Below, piece by piece: positions 55,304-62,919 of a DNA stretch of 64,000 nt. The number at the start of each line of letters is the position of its first letter. Position 1 is the first letter of the stretch. This stretch comes from Rhodobacter flavimaris (GTDB lineage: Bacteria > Pseudomonadota > Alphaproteobacteria > Rhodobacterales > Rhodobacteraceae). A model generated the notes under the pieces. That model was not told where the DNA came from. It saw nothing but the letters and a program-made list of their open reading frames with translations, and did no database searches. The stretch lies in NCBI RefSeq assembly GCF_021378075.1, contig NZ_JAJUOS010000005.1, positions 124,001 to 188,000 of the forward strand, given 5' to 3'. Made by a program: the position numbers and the translations under genes.

Positions 55304-55640
55304 CGGTCTTTACCCTTTAATGACGTTCGCGCGCTCTCGATTTAGCTGGCCGTTTCGAAGACGACCTTGAGGCAGATCAAAATTTCTATAATTATTCTAA
55401 TTATATAATATTCCCCTCTAATCCGGCGGATTTCTGTCTGGCGCCAATTGCAACATATCTCTGGCGTGCTCAGGGCGACGACACGGTGCATGCCTTCGCA
55501 AAGCGCCGATTCGGCGTCGGGCACGGCAACCGATCCACCTCGCCCCCCCTCAACCAGTGCCATCTTGCTGCGCTCAATCGCTTTTGAGACCTCGGTAAAA
55601 GGCGGATTCCGGAAGTAACGACAACATCGCACTTGCAAGT
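55304..55640. other. 337-base non-coding region between ccpA and the RpiR gene
   Basis: Divergent spacer with no convincing gene. The part near ccpA is strongly AT-rich (55378-55412) and carries the Irr-like palindrome; the part near the RpiR gene carries TTGCAA repeats. The middle (55430-55600) shows no structure I can name. Confidence 0.6.
55385..55405. promoter_or_regulatory. Irr-like (ICE) operator before ccpA
   Basis: TATAATTA-TTC-TAATTATA is a perfect inverted repeat (55387-55405). Shifted by two bases, TCTATAATTATTCTAAT matches 11 of 14 fixed positions of TTTAGAA-N3-TTCTAAA as I recall the Irr motif. Confidence 0.55.
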
Positions 55641-55663
55641 TTGGTGAAATGCTGCTTGCAATG
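55631..55663. promoter_or_regulatory. Paired TTGCAA elements at the RpiR gene start
   Basis: ACTTGCAAGT (55631-55640) is a perfect palindrome; CTTGCAATG (55655-55663) repeats its core, 23 bases centre to centre, about two helical turns. Likely autoregulatory operator. Confidence 0.45.
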
Positions 55664-56600
55664 TCAGAAAGCTGTCATATTCGCACCCGGAGTAAGCACC
55701 CTGACAACGCCCGACCATCAGCCGCTGCGCGCAAGGCTTGCCCAGGCCGCCGAGACGGGATCACCTTCAATGCGGGCGATTGCCAGCTTCATGCTTGCGC
55801 AGTTCTCGGACCTCCCGTTCGAGACCGCCGCGACCCTCGCCGCCAAGATCGAGGTGAGCGAGGTCAGCATCGGCCGGTTCTGCCGCGCGATCGGCTATGC
55901 CAACTTCAAGGACCTCAAGGATCACCTGAAGGACGACATCGGCGAGCAACCCTGGCTGATCAAGGATCGCCTTCAGGCGCTGCGCAGCACCTCGGGGCAG
56001 CGCGAAGAACGCCTGTCGCAGGGGCTTGAAGCCGAGATGGCCGGGCTGGTCGGCGTTTACGAGCTCGCGCGCACCCCCGAATGGCAGACCGCGGTCGAGC
56101 GGTTCACCAAGCGCCCGCGCGTGCTCGTGACCGGCTTCCAGACCGAGCGTGGGCTGGCCCAGTATTTCGCCAGCCAGATGCAATATGTGCGCCCCGGCGT
56201 GCAGATCGTGGATCTGTCGGCGGGGAACTTCGCCGAGGTGCTGGTCGAAGGCGCCGCGCCGCAGGACACCTGCCTCGCCATTTTCGAGGCCCGCCGCTAT
56301 TCGCGTCAGGCGCTGGTTCTGGCGCGCGAAGCCAAGGCGCGCGGCATCGCCGTGACGATCTTCACCGACCGTTACTGCGCCTGGGGCGCGGATTACGCCG
56401 ACGAGGTCTTCATGGTGGCGACCCAGTTCAACCAGTTCTGGGATTCGACCGCGCATCTGGCGCTGCTTGGCAACCTGATGATCAACGACATCTTCCTCGC
56501 GCGTGGCGAGGGGGCCGAAGCCCGGCTCAACGAAATCGCGCGGCTTTACGGCGCGTTCACAGGCCATGTCGGCAACCCGCTGACACCGGTCGCCCAATAA
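55641..56600 (+). CDS. RpiR/MurR family transcriptional regulator
   Basis: Up to 319 residues: N-terminal HTH (MRAIASFMLAQFSDLPFETAATLAAKIEVSEVSIGRFCRAIGY) and a SIS domain (RPRVLVTGFQTERGLAQYFASQMQ, ...ARRYSRQALVLAREAKARGIAVTIFTD). SIS domains in this family sense sugar phosphates or other metabolites. The start is unclear: TTG 55641, GTG 55644, or CTG 55701, which has GGAG at a perfect 8-base distance; the TTGCAA operator over the first codons favours the later one. First gene before the amino acid transporter. Confidence 0.87.
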   Translation: MVKCCLQCQKAVIFAPGVSTLTTPDHQPLRARLAQAAETGSPSMRAIASFMLAQFSDLPFETAATLAAKIEVSEVSIGRFCRAIGYANFKDLKDHLKDDIGEQPWLIKDRLQALRSTSGQREERLSQGLEAEMAGLVGVYELARTPEWQTAVERFTKRPRVLVTGFQTERGLAQYFASQMQYVRPGVQIVDLSAGNFAEVLVEGAAPQDTCLAIFEARRYSRQALVLAREAKARGIAVTIFTDRYCAWGADYADEVFMVATQFNQFWDSTAHLALLGNLMINDIFLARGEGAEARLNEIARLYGAFTGHVGNPLTPVAQ

Positions 56601-56632
56601 CCAATCAAAACAGCCTCCAACAACAGGGAAAC

Positions 56633-57412
56633 ATGATGACTATTGCTTCGAAACTTCTGGCCTGCTCGCTCGCCTTCGCCACGCTCGCAGGCGGCGCCCA
56701 GGCCGAGACGCTGCGCCTTGGCACCGAGGGCGCCTACCCGCCCTTCAACTACGTCACCCCCGAAGGCAAGGTCGAAGGCTTTGACGTCGAGATCGGCCAG
56801 GAACTGTGCAAGCGCATCGGCGCCGAATGCGAGGTGGTCGCGCAGGATTGGGACGGCATCATCCCCGGCCTGCTTGCCAAGAAATACGACTTCATCATCG
56901 CCTCGATGTTCATTACCGAAGAGCGCAAGAAGCAGGTCTCCTTCACCGAGCCCTATTACATGGCGGCGATGACCCATGTCGTGCCGAAGGAATCGGAGAT
57001 CACCGAATTCACCAATGACGCGCTCAAGGGCATGGTCGTGGGTGCTCAGGCGGGCACGACGCAGGCCGATTATGCCGTGCAGATGTATCCCGATGCGGAT
57101 GTGCGCCTTTACCCGACGCAGGACGAGGCCAGCCTCGACATGGCTTCGGGCCGGCTTGACGTGATGGTGGGCGACATGCTGCCGCTGCTCGACTTCGTCG
57201 AGAAGACCGAAGACGGTGCCTGCTGCAAGCTGGCGGGCGAGCCGATCACCGATCCGGCCTTTGTCGGCGAGGGCGTGGGCATCGCGCTGCGTCAGGAAGA
57301 CAACGACCTGCGCGAGCGTCTGAACAAGGCGCTTGAGGAAATCCGCGCCGACGGTACCTATCAGGCGATCAACGACAAGTACTTCACCATCGACATCTAC
57401 ACGATGAAGTAA
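56633..57412 (+). CDS. Polar amino acid ABC transporter, substrate-binding protein
   Basis: 259 residues with a signal peptide (cleavage at AQA-ET, 24). SBP_bac_3 fold: LRLGTEGAYPPFNYVTPEGKVEGFDVEIGQELCKRIG, DWDGIIPGLLAKKYDFIIASMFITEERKKQVSFTEPYY and LDVMVGDMLPLLDFVE. An extra Cys-Cys pair (CCKLAGEP) is near 200. ATG 56633 or 56636. Binds an amino acid or opine-like ligand in the periplasm; which one cannot be read. Confidence 0.93.
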   Translation: MMTIASKLLACSLAFATLAGGAQAETLRLGTEGAYPPFNYVTPEGKVEGFDVEIGQELCKRIGAECEVVAQDWDGIIPGLLAKKYDFIIASMFITEERKKQVSFTEPYYMAAMTHVVPKESEITEFTNDALKGMVVGAQAGTTQADYAVQMYPDADVRLYPTQDEASLDMASGRLDVMVGDMLPLLDFVEKTEDGACCKLAGEPITDPAFVGEGVGIALRQEDNDLRERLNKALEEIRADGTYQAINDKYFTIDIYTMK

Positions 57413-57442
57413 TCGGGCGCTCCCGGCGAGAGGCGGCATGTG

Positions 57443-58150
57443 ATGATGGAGTTGTTCTCCTACGGCCCCCTCGGCTGGGGCGACGAGATCCTCGCGGGGC
57501 TTTGGGTGACGATGCGCCTTGCGCTGACCACCCTGCCCGTGGGGCTGCTGTTGGGGTTTGCGGTGGCGGCGCTGTCGCTGTCGCATATCCCGGCGCTGCG
57601 CGCGATCGGCGTGGGCTACACCACGCTGATGCGCGGCCTGCCCGAGATCCTGACGCTGTTCATCGTCTATAACGGTCTCGGCCTCGGGCTGAACCGGGTG
57701 ATGGCCTGGATCGCGCCCGAAGCGGGCCCGGTCGATTTCCCGCCCTTCGCGGCCGGGGTGATCGCGCTGGCGCTGGTCTTCGCGGCCTTCGCGGCCGAGG
57801 TTCTGCGCGGCGCATTCCAGGCCGTGCCCGAGGGGCAGATCCTTGCGGGCCGTGCCATCGGCATGTCGGCGCGCAAGATCTTCTGGCGCATCAAGCTGCC
57901 GCTTCTGTGGCGCTACGCGCTGCCCGGCATGGGGAACCTGTGGCTCAACCTGCTCAAGGATACCGCACTCGTGTCAGTCATCGCGCTCGACGATCTGATG
58001 CGCGCGACCAAGGTGGCCGTGGGCGTGACCAAGCAACCCTTCACCTTCTACCTCGTGGCCTGCCTGATCTACTGGCTGATGTGCCTGCTGTCCGAACTGG
58101 TTCTGGCGCGGCTTGAGCGGCGCGCGAACCGTGGCCTGCGGAGGGCATGA
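57443..58150 (+). CDS. Amino acid ABC transporter permease (first)
   Basis: 235 residues, HisQ/HisM family with about five helices and the EAA loop EVLRGAFQAVPEGQILAGRAIGMSARKIFWRIKLP. N-terminal GLWVTMRLALTTLPVGLLLGF and YTTLMRGLPEILTLFIVYNG are typical. ATG 57443 chosen over GTG 57440. The second permease starts one base after its stop. Confidence 0.92.
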   Translation: MMELFSYGPLGWGDEILAGLWVTMRLALTTLPVGLLLGFAVAALSLSHIPALRAIGVGYTTLMRGLPEILTLFIVYNGLGLGLNRVMAWIAPEAGPVDFPPFAAGVIALALVFAAFAAEVLRGAFQAVPEGQILAGRAIGMSARKIFWRIKLPLLWRYALPGMGNLWLNLLKDTALVSVIALDDLMRATKVAVGVTKQPFTFYLVACLIYWLMCLLSELVLARLERRANRGLRRA

Positions 58151-58151
58151 G

Positions 58152-58850
58152 ATGGCATTCCTCGACACATTGGCCACCAACCTGCCCAAGCTGCTCGACG
58201 GCACGGCGACCACGCTTGCGCTGACCGGCTTGGGGGCTGCCATCGCCGCCGCGGCCTCGCCGGGACTGGCGCTGCTGCGCGCCAACGGGCCGCTCCCCGC
58301 GCAGCTTGCGCTGCGGGCCTATATCTCCTTCGTGCGCGGCACGCCGCTTCTGGCGCAGCTGTTCCTCGTCTTCTACGGCTCGGGCCAGTTCCGCGCCGAA
58401 TTGACGACGCTTGGGCTCTGGGGCTTTTTCCGCGACCCGTTCAACTGCGCCGTTCTGGTATTCGCGGTGAACTCCTGCGCCTATCAGACCGAGATCCTGC
58501 GCGGCGGCATTCAGGCCGTGCCCCTGGGCGAGGTCGAGGCCGCACGCGCCGTGGGCATGTCGCGCCCCACGATCCTGCGCCGGGTCGTATTCCCCCACGC
58601 CTATCGCATCGCCTGGCCCGCGCTTGGCAATGAGATCATCTTGCTGATGAAAGCCTCGGCGCTGGCCTCGATCGTGACCGTGTTCGACCTGATGGGCCGC
58701 ACCCGGCAGATCTTCTCGCGCAGCTTCGAGTTCTCCGTCTATTTCCAGGCCGCGGTGCTCTACCTGATCATCACCGCCTGCTTCGTCTATCTGTGGCGCT
58801 TCGCCGAGCGCCGCCTGTCGCGCCACATGGCGGCCCCGGGCCGCGCGTAA
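58152..58850 (+). CDS. Amino acid ABC transporter permease (second)
   Basis: 232 residues, same family: ATTLALTGLGAAIAAAASPGLALLR, YISFVRGTPLLAQLFLVFYG and the EAA loop EILRGGIQAVPLGEVEAARAVGMSRPTILRRVVFP. With the previous gene it forms the membrane heterodimer. The ATG follows the preceding TGA by one base. Confidence 0.92.
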   Translation: MAFLDTLATNLPKLLDGTATTLALTGLGAAIAAAASPGLALLRANGPLPAQLALRAYISFVRGTPLLAQLFLVFYGSGQFRAELTTLGLWGFFRDPFNCAVLVFAVNSCAYQTEILRGGIQAVPLGEVEAARAVGMSRPTILRRVVFPHAYRIAWPALGNEIILLMKASALASIVTVFDLMGRTRQIFSRSFEFSVYFQAAVLYLIITACFVYLWRFAERRLSRHMAAPGRA

Positions 58851-58861
58851 GGAACCTGACA

Positions 58862-59629
58862 ATGCAGCCTCAAACCCCGCAAGACCTGGTTGTTCACGCC
58901 CAGGACATCCGCAAGAGCTTCGGCACGCATGAGGTGCTTAAGGGCATCTCCCTGCAAGCGCGCAACCATGATGTGATCTCGATCCTCGGCGCCTCCGGCT
59001 CGGGCAAATCGACCTTCCTGCGCTGCCTGAACTTCCTTGAAATCCCCAGTTCGGGCAGCGTCGCGGTGCATGGCGAGACGATCGCCTTCAGCAACGGCCG
59101 CATCGGCGATCAGCGCCAGATCGAGCGGATGCGCCAGCACCTTGGCATGGTATTCCAGCAGTTCAACCTCTGGACCCACCGCACCGTTCTGGAGAACGTG
59201 ATGGAGGGGCCGGTGCAGGTGAAGCAAAAGCCCAAGGCCGAGGCCCGCGATCAGGCCGAGGCCCTTCTGGCGCGCGTAGGCCTTGCAGAGCGGATGCACC
59301 ACTACCCCTCGCAACTCTCGGGCGGGCAGCAGCAGCGCGTGGCGATTGCCCGGGCGCTGGCGATGGAACCCGACGCGATCCTGTTCGACGAGCCGACCTC
59401 GGCGCTCGACCCGGAACTGGTGGGCGAGGTGCTCAAGGTGATGCAGGATCTGGCCGCCGAAGGCCGCACCATGATCGTCGTCACCCATGAGATGGCCTTC
59501 GCGCGCGAGGTTTCGACCGAGGTGGTGTTCCTGCATCAGGGCCTCGTGGCCGAACAGGGCCCACCCGAAAAGCTGTTCAACAACCCCGAGAGCGAAGTCT
59601 TCGCCCGTTTCATCTCCAAAATCCGTTGA
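58862..59629 (+). CDS. Amino acid ABC transporter ATP-binding protein
   Basis: 255 residues, HisP/GlnQ type: Walker [11 protein letters not shown]-loop [18 protein letters not shown], signature [15 protein letters not shown], Walker [16 protein letters not shown]-loop VVTHEM. AHQ-type C-terminus [17 protein letters not shown]. Completes the importer; 11 bases after the second permease. Confidence 0.95.
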   Translation: MQPQTPQDLVVHAQDIRKSFGTHEVLKGISLQARNHDVISILGASGSGKSTFLRCLNFLEIPSSGSVAVHGETIAFSNGRIGDQRQIERMRQHLGMVFQQFNLWTHRTVLENVMEGPVQVKQKPKAEARDQAEALLARVGLAERMHHYPSQLSGGQQQRVAIARALAMEPDAILFDEPTSALDPELVGEVLKVMQDLAAEGRTMIVVTHEMAFAREVSTEVVFLHQGLVAEQGPPEKLFNNPESEVFARFISKIR

Positions 59630-59637
59630 GAACCCAA

Positions 59638-60765
59638 ATGACCGTTCCGTTTACCGGGCTCAAGATCGAGTCCACCGAGCTGCGCATTGTCAACCTGCCG
59701 CTGGTGACGCCCTTCAAGGTCTCGAACCAGACGCTGACCGACAAGACCTTCCCCGTGCTGATCCTGCGCGGCGAGGGCGTCGAGGGGTTCAGCGAGGGGG
59801 TGATGGACCCCTTCCCCGACTATCTCGAGGAAACCATCCCCGGCGCGCTAGGGTTTCTGCGCGACCTGATCTTGCCGCAGATCGTCGGCAAACGCTTTGG
59901 CAACCCGGCCGAGCTGGCGGCGCTGCTGGCGCCCTGGCGCGGCCACCGCATGAGCAAGGCTTTGGTTGAGATGGCCTTCTGGGATCTCTGGACCAAATCG
60001 CTCGGCCTGCCGCTGAAGTCGGCTCTTGGAGGCGTGCGCGATGCGGTTCCGGTGGGCGTCTCGCTTGGCATCACCGCGATCGACACCACAGTTGAGCGCG
60101 TGGCCGAGGCCGTCGAGGCGGGCTACAAGCGCATCAAGCTCAAGGTCGCGCAGGGGCATGATCTGGCACTGCTCAAAGCGGTGCGGCGCGCCTATCCGGA
60201 CGTCAAGCTGACCGTCGATGCCAATACCGCCTACGGGCTGGCCGATCTGGCCACGCTGCGCGCGATGGATGCCTTCAACCTCGATTACATCGAACAGCCG
60301 CTGGCCGTGGACGACATTCACGACCATGCGCTGGTGCAGCGCGAGATCGCCACCGCGCTCTGCCTTGACGAGTCGATCCGCACCCCCGCCGATTGCCGCA
60401 AGGCGCTGGCGGCGGGCGCGGCACGCGTCATCAACATCAAGGTCGGGCGCGTCGGTGGCTATGCGGCAGCGCGCGCGATCCACGATGTGTCGGAGGCTTT
60501 CGGCGCGCCGGTCTGGTGCGGCGGCATGCTGGAGAGCGGGATCGGGCGCGCGCATAACATCCACCTCGCGACGCTGCCCAACTTCACCAAGCCGGGCGAT
60601 ACCTCCTCGGCCAGCCGCTATTTCCACCGCGATATCATCAACGAACCGCTCGAGGCCGCGGATGGCCTGATGCCGGTTCCGGGCAACGGGCCGGGCGTCG
60701 GCGTGACGCTCGACCGTCCCTTCCTTGAAACCGTCACCCGGATGACCGAGGAGTTCCGCGCATGA
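59638..60765 (+). CDS. Enolase superfamily enzyme, o-succinylbenzoate synthase/N-succinylamino acid racemase type
   Basis: 375 residues, MLE-subgroup enolase fold. All catalytic residues are visible: KxK with Lys167/Lys169 (RIKLKV), metal ligands Asp194 (VDANTAYG), Glu219 (IEQPL) and Asp244 (LDES), and the opposite base Lys268 ([10 protein letters not shown]). [17 protein letters not shown] is characteristic of the OSBS/NSAR clade. There are no menaquinone genes here, and the partner is a GNAT, so racemisation of an N-acylated amino acid is more likely than menaquinone synthesis. ATG 59638 lies 8 bases after the ATPase stop. Confidence 0.88.
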   Translation: MTVPFTGLKIESTELRIVNLPLVTPFKVSNQTLTDKTFPVLILRGEGVEGFSEGVMDPFPDYLEETIPGALGFLRDLILPQIVGKRFGNPAELAALLAPWRGHRMSKALVEMAFWDLWTKSLGLPLKSALGGVRDAVPVGVSLGITAIDTTVERVAEAVEAGYKRIKLKVAQGHDLALLKAVRRAYPDVKLTVDANTAYGLADLATLRAMDAFNLDYIEQPLAVDDIHDHALVQREIATALCLDESIRTPADCRKALAAGAARVINIKVGRVGGYAAARAIHDVSEAFGAPVWCGGMLESGIGRAHNIHLATLPNFTKPGDTSSASRYFHRDIINEPLEAADGLMPVPGNGPGVGVTLDRPFLETVTRMTEEFRA

Positions 60766-61475
60766 GCGCCGAGGTCACGCTGCGCGAGCTGAACGGGCTG
60801 GACGAACTCGCCCGGGCCGAGCGTTTTCAGGTCGAGGTCTGGGGCGAGGGCGAACGCCCCGACAACTCGGACATCATGCTGTCGCTGCAACACGAAGGCG
60901 CGCTGTTGGCAGGCGCCTTCGCGGGTGATCGGATGCTTGCCTTCCTGTTCGGCTTTCCAACGGCGACAGCGGGCCTGCAGCACTCGCACCGGCTGGCGGT
61001 GTCGCCAGAGGCGCGCGGGCTGGGGCTTGGTGCGCGAATGAAATGGTTCCAGCGCGACTGTTGTCTTGCGCGCGGGATCACTCGGGTGCGTTGGACCTAC
61101 GATCCGCTACGCGCGATCAATGCCGGGTTGAATATCGGCGTGCTCGGGGCCACCGCGTCGGAGTATTTCGTCGATTATTACGGGGCGATGCCGGGCATCA
61201 ACGCGGGACTGCCGTCCGACCGGATCATGGCGCATTGGCAGCTTGATGCGCCCGAGGTCGTGGCGCGCGCCGAAGGCCGGGTCCCTACCCCGCCCACCGA
61301 TCTTAAGCCCGTGGCGATCCCGCGCGATATCGACGCCTTGATGGCCGCCGACCCGCAGGCAGCCCTTGCCGCGCGGCTGCGGCTGCGGGGCGCGCTCCAG
61401 CCCGCATTCGCTGCCGGGCAGGCTATTGTTGGCTTCGACCGCGCAACGGCGAGCTATCTGCTTGGACCACGCTGA
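60762..61475 (+). CDS. GNAT family protein (predicted amino acid N-acyltransferase)
   Basis: 237 residues. N-terminal GNAT fold: [20 protein letters not shown], then the acyl-CoA-binding segment [25 protein letters not shown] and [25 protein letters not shown]. This COG3375-like layout is that of the GNAT partner of N-succinylamino acid racemase in Geobacillus, which acylates D-amino acids with succinyl-CoA. The C-terminal about 90 residues are not GNAT-like. Coupled to the racemase gene by ATGA. Confidence 0.83.
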   Translation: MSAEVTLRELNGLDELARAERFQVEVWGEGERPDNSDIMLSLQHEGALLAGAFAGDRMLAFLFGFPTATAGLQHSHRLAVSPEARGLGLGARMKWFQRDCCLARGITRVRWTYDPLRAINAGLNIGVLGATASEYFVDYYGAMPGINAGLPSDRIMAHWQLDAPEVVARAEGRVPTPPTDLKPVAIPRDIDALMAADPQAALAARLRLRGALQPAFAAGQAIVGFDRATASYLLGPR

Positions 61476-61482
61476 TCGGGGA

Positions 61483-61568
61483 TGGTGCGGGCGGCCGGAC
61501 TCGAACCGGCACGGGCTTGCGCCCAAGGGAGTTTAAGTCCCATGCGTCTACCATTTCGCCACGCCCGC
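61483..61568 (-). tRNA. tRNA-Leu (TAA)
   Basis: 86 bases with encoded CCA. On the minus strand acceptor GCGGGCG/CGCCCGC, anticodon loop CTTAAAC with anticodon TAA, a long variable arm typical of class II tRNAs, and GGTTCGAGTCC T-arm. Confidence 0.95.
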
Positions 61569-61611
61569 ACGGGTTCTGGCTAACCCGCGGCACGGACGGG
61601 GGCAAGCCCCG

Positions 61612-62388
61612 TCAGCGGCCCTCGAAGACCGGGGGGCGTTTTTGCAGGAAGGCGGTCACGCCCTCGTGGAAGTCGCGGCTTTGGCCCAGCTGGCCCTGCA
61701 ACTCGGCCTCAAGCGAAAGCTGCGCGGGCAGGTCATTGCCATAGCCCTCGCGCAAGGCGCGCTTGATCGCGCCATAGGCGGCGGTCGGGCCCTTGGCCAG
61801 ATGCGCGGCCCGCGCGCGCCAATGCGCGGCGAACGCGGCATCGGGCACCGATTCCCAGATCATGCCCCATTGCGCGGCCTGATCGGCCGAGACCTTGTCG
61901 GCGAACAGTGCCGCCCCCATGGCCCGCGCGAAGCCCACCTGACGCGGCAGCCAGTAGGTGCCGCCCGCATCGGGCATCAGGCCAATCCGCGTGAAGGCTT
62001 GCAGGAAGGCCGCCGATTGCGCGGCGATCACCACATCCGCCGCCAGCGCAAGGTTCGCCCCCGCCCCCGCCGCCGCGCCATTCACCGCCGAGATCACCGG
62101 CAGCGGGCAATCATAGATCGCCATCAGCATCGGCTCGTATTCCTCGCGCAGCACCTTTTGCAGATCGAACGCGCCCGAGGCTGCGCCATCCGCCAGATCC
62201 TGCCCCGAGCAGAAGGCTCGCCCCTCCCCCGTCAGCACGACAACACGCGCCTCGGTCGCGGCGCGGCGCAGCGCGTCGAGGATCTCGGCGCGCATCGCGG
62301 TGTTGAGGGCATTCATCACCTCGGGGCGGTTGAGCGTGATTACCGCCATACCCTCGGTCAGTTCGTATCGGATTGCCTCGTAGCCCAT
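61612..62388 (-). CDS. Enoyl-CoA hydratase/isomerase, PaaG-like
   Basis: 258 residues. Crotonase fold: ITLNRPEVMNALNTAMRAE, oxyanion GRAFCSGQDLAD, NGAAAGAGANLALAADVVIAA and the helix FTRIGLMPDAGGTYWLPR, where Asp replaces the second catalytic Glu, as in PaaG-type isomerases. Family roles include ring-opened phenylacetyl-CoA epoxide isomerisation, but no paa genes are here, so the role is open. GGGAGGA precedes ATG 62388. Monocistronic. Confidence 0.88.
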   Translation of the reverse strand: MGYEAIRYELTEGMAVITLNRPEVMNALNTAMRAEILDALRRAATEARVVVLTGEGRAFCSGQDLADGAASGAFDLQKVLREEYEPMLMAIYDCPLPVISAVNGAAAGAGANLALAADVVIAAQSAAFLQAFTRIGLMPDAGGTYWLPRQVGFARAMGAALFADKVSADQAAQWGMIWESVPDAAFAAHWRARAAHLAKGPTAAYGAIKRALREGYGNDLPAQLSLEAELQGQLGQSRDFHEGVTAFLQKRPPVFEGR

Positions 62389-62454
62389 GCGCGTCCTCCC
62401 TCGCCTTTGCGCCACATTAGCGGCGTGGCGCGGCGGGGGAAGCGGAACACTGCG

Positions 62455-62916
62455 TCACTTGCCAGGTTCGTCCTGCATCAGCTCTTTCAGGCGCGCCTCT
62501 TCCTCGGCCGAAAGCCCGGTGCCGGGGCCATCCTCGCGGCGACGACCGCGCAGGTAGACGAAGGCGCCGCCCATCGCGACCAGCAGCGCCACCGGTCCGA
62601 GGTAATAGAGGATCAGGTTCGCGCCGGTCTTCTCCGGCTCGAACAGGACATATTCGCCGTAACGGTCGGTGATGTAGTCGAGCACCTCACTGTCGGTGTC
62701 CCCCGCTAGCAGGCGTTCGCGCACCAGCAAGCGCAGATCGCGCGAAACCTCGGCGTTCGATTCGTCGATATTCTCGCCCTGACAGACCGGGCAACGCAGC
62801 ACCTGACTGATCTGGCGCGCGCGGGCCTCCATCGCGGGATCGGGCAGCACCTCGTCGGGCTGGACGGCGAAAGCGGGGCTGGCCAGCAGAAGGCAAAGGG
62901 CAAGACGTTTGAGCAT
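62455..62916 (-). CDS. ccmH: Cytochrome c-type biogenesis protein CcmH
   Basis: 153 residues with a signal peptide (ALCLLLASPAFA-V). Periplasmic domain with LRCPVCQ (Cys42, Cys45), which reduces the apocytochrome heme site cysteines, followed by a membrane helix ILYYLGPVALLVAMGGAFVYLRG. It lies 3 bases downstream of ccmF, in one operon. Confidence 0.95.
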   Translation of the reverse strand: MLKRLALCLLLASPAFAVQPDEVLPDPAMEARARQISQVLRCPVCQGENIDESNAEVSRDLRLLVRERLLAGDTDSEVLDYITDRYGEYVLFEPEKTGANLILYYLGPVALLVAMGGAFVYLRGRRREDGPGTGLSAEEEARLKELMQDEPGK

Positions 62917-62919
62917 GGC

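Noticed and set aside
55342..55718. Minus-strand frames of 82-98 codons between ccpA and the RpiR gene
   Set aside because: Cover an AT-rich operator region, contain odd Ile/Cys runs and have no ribosome site.
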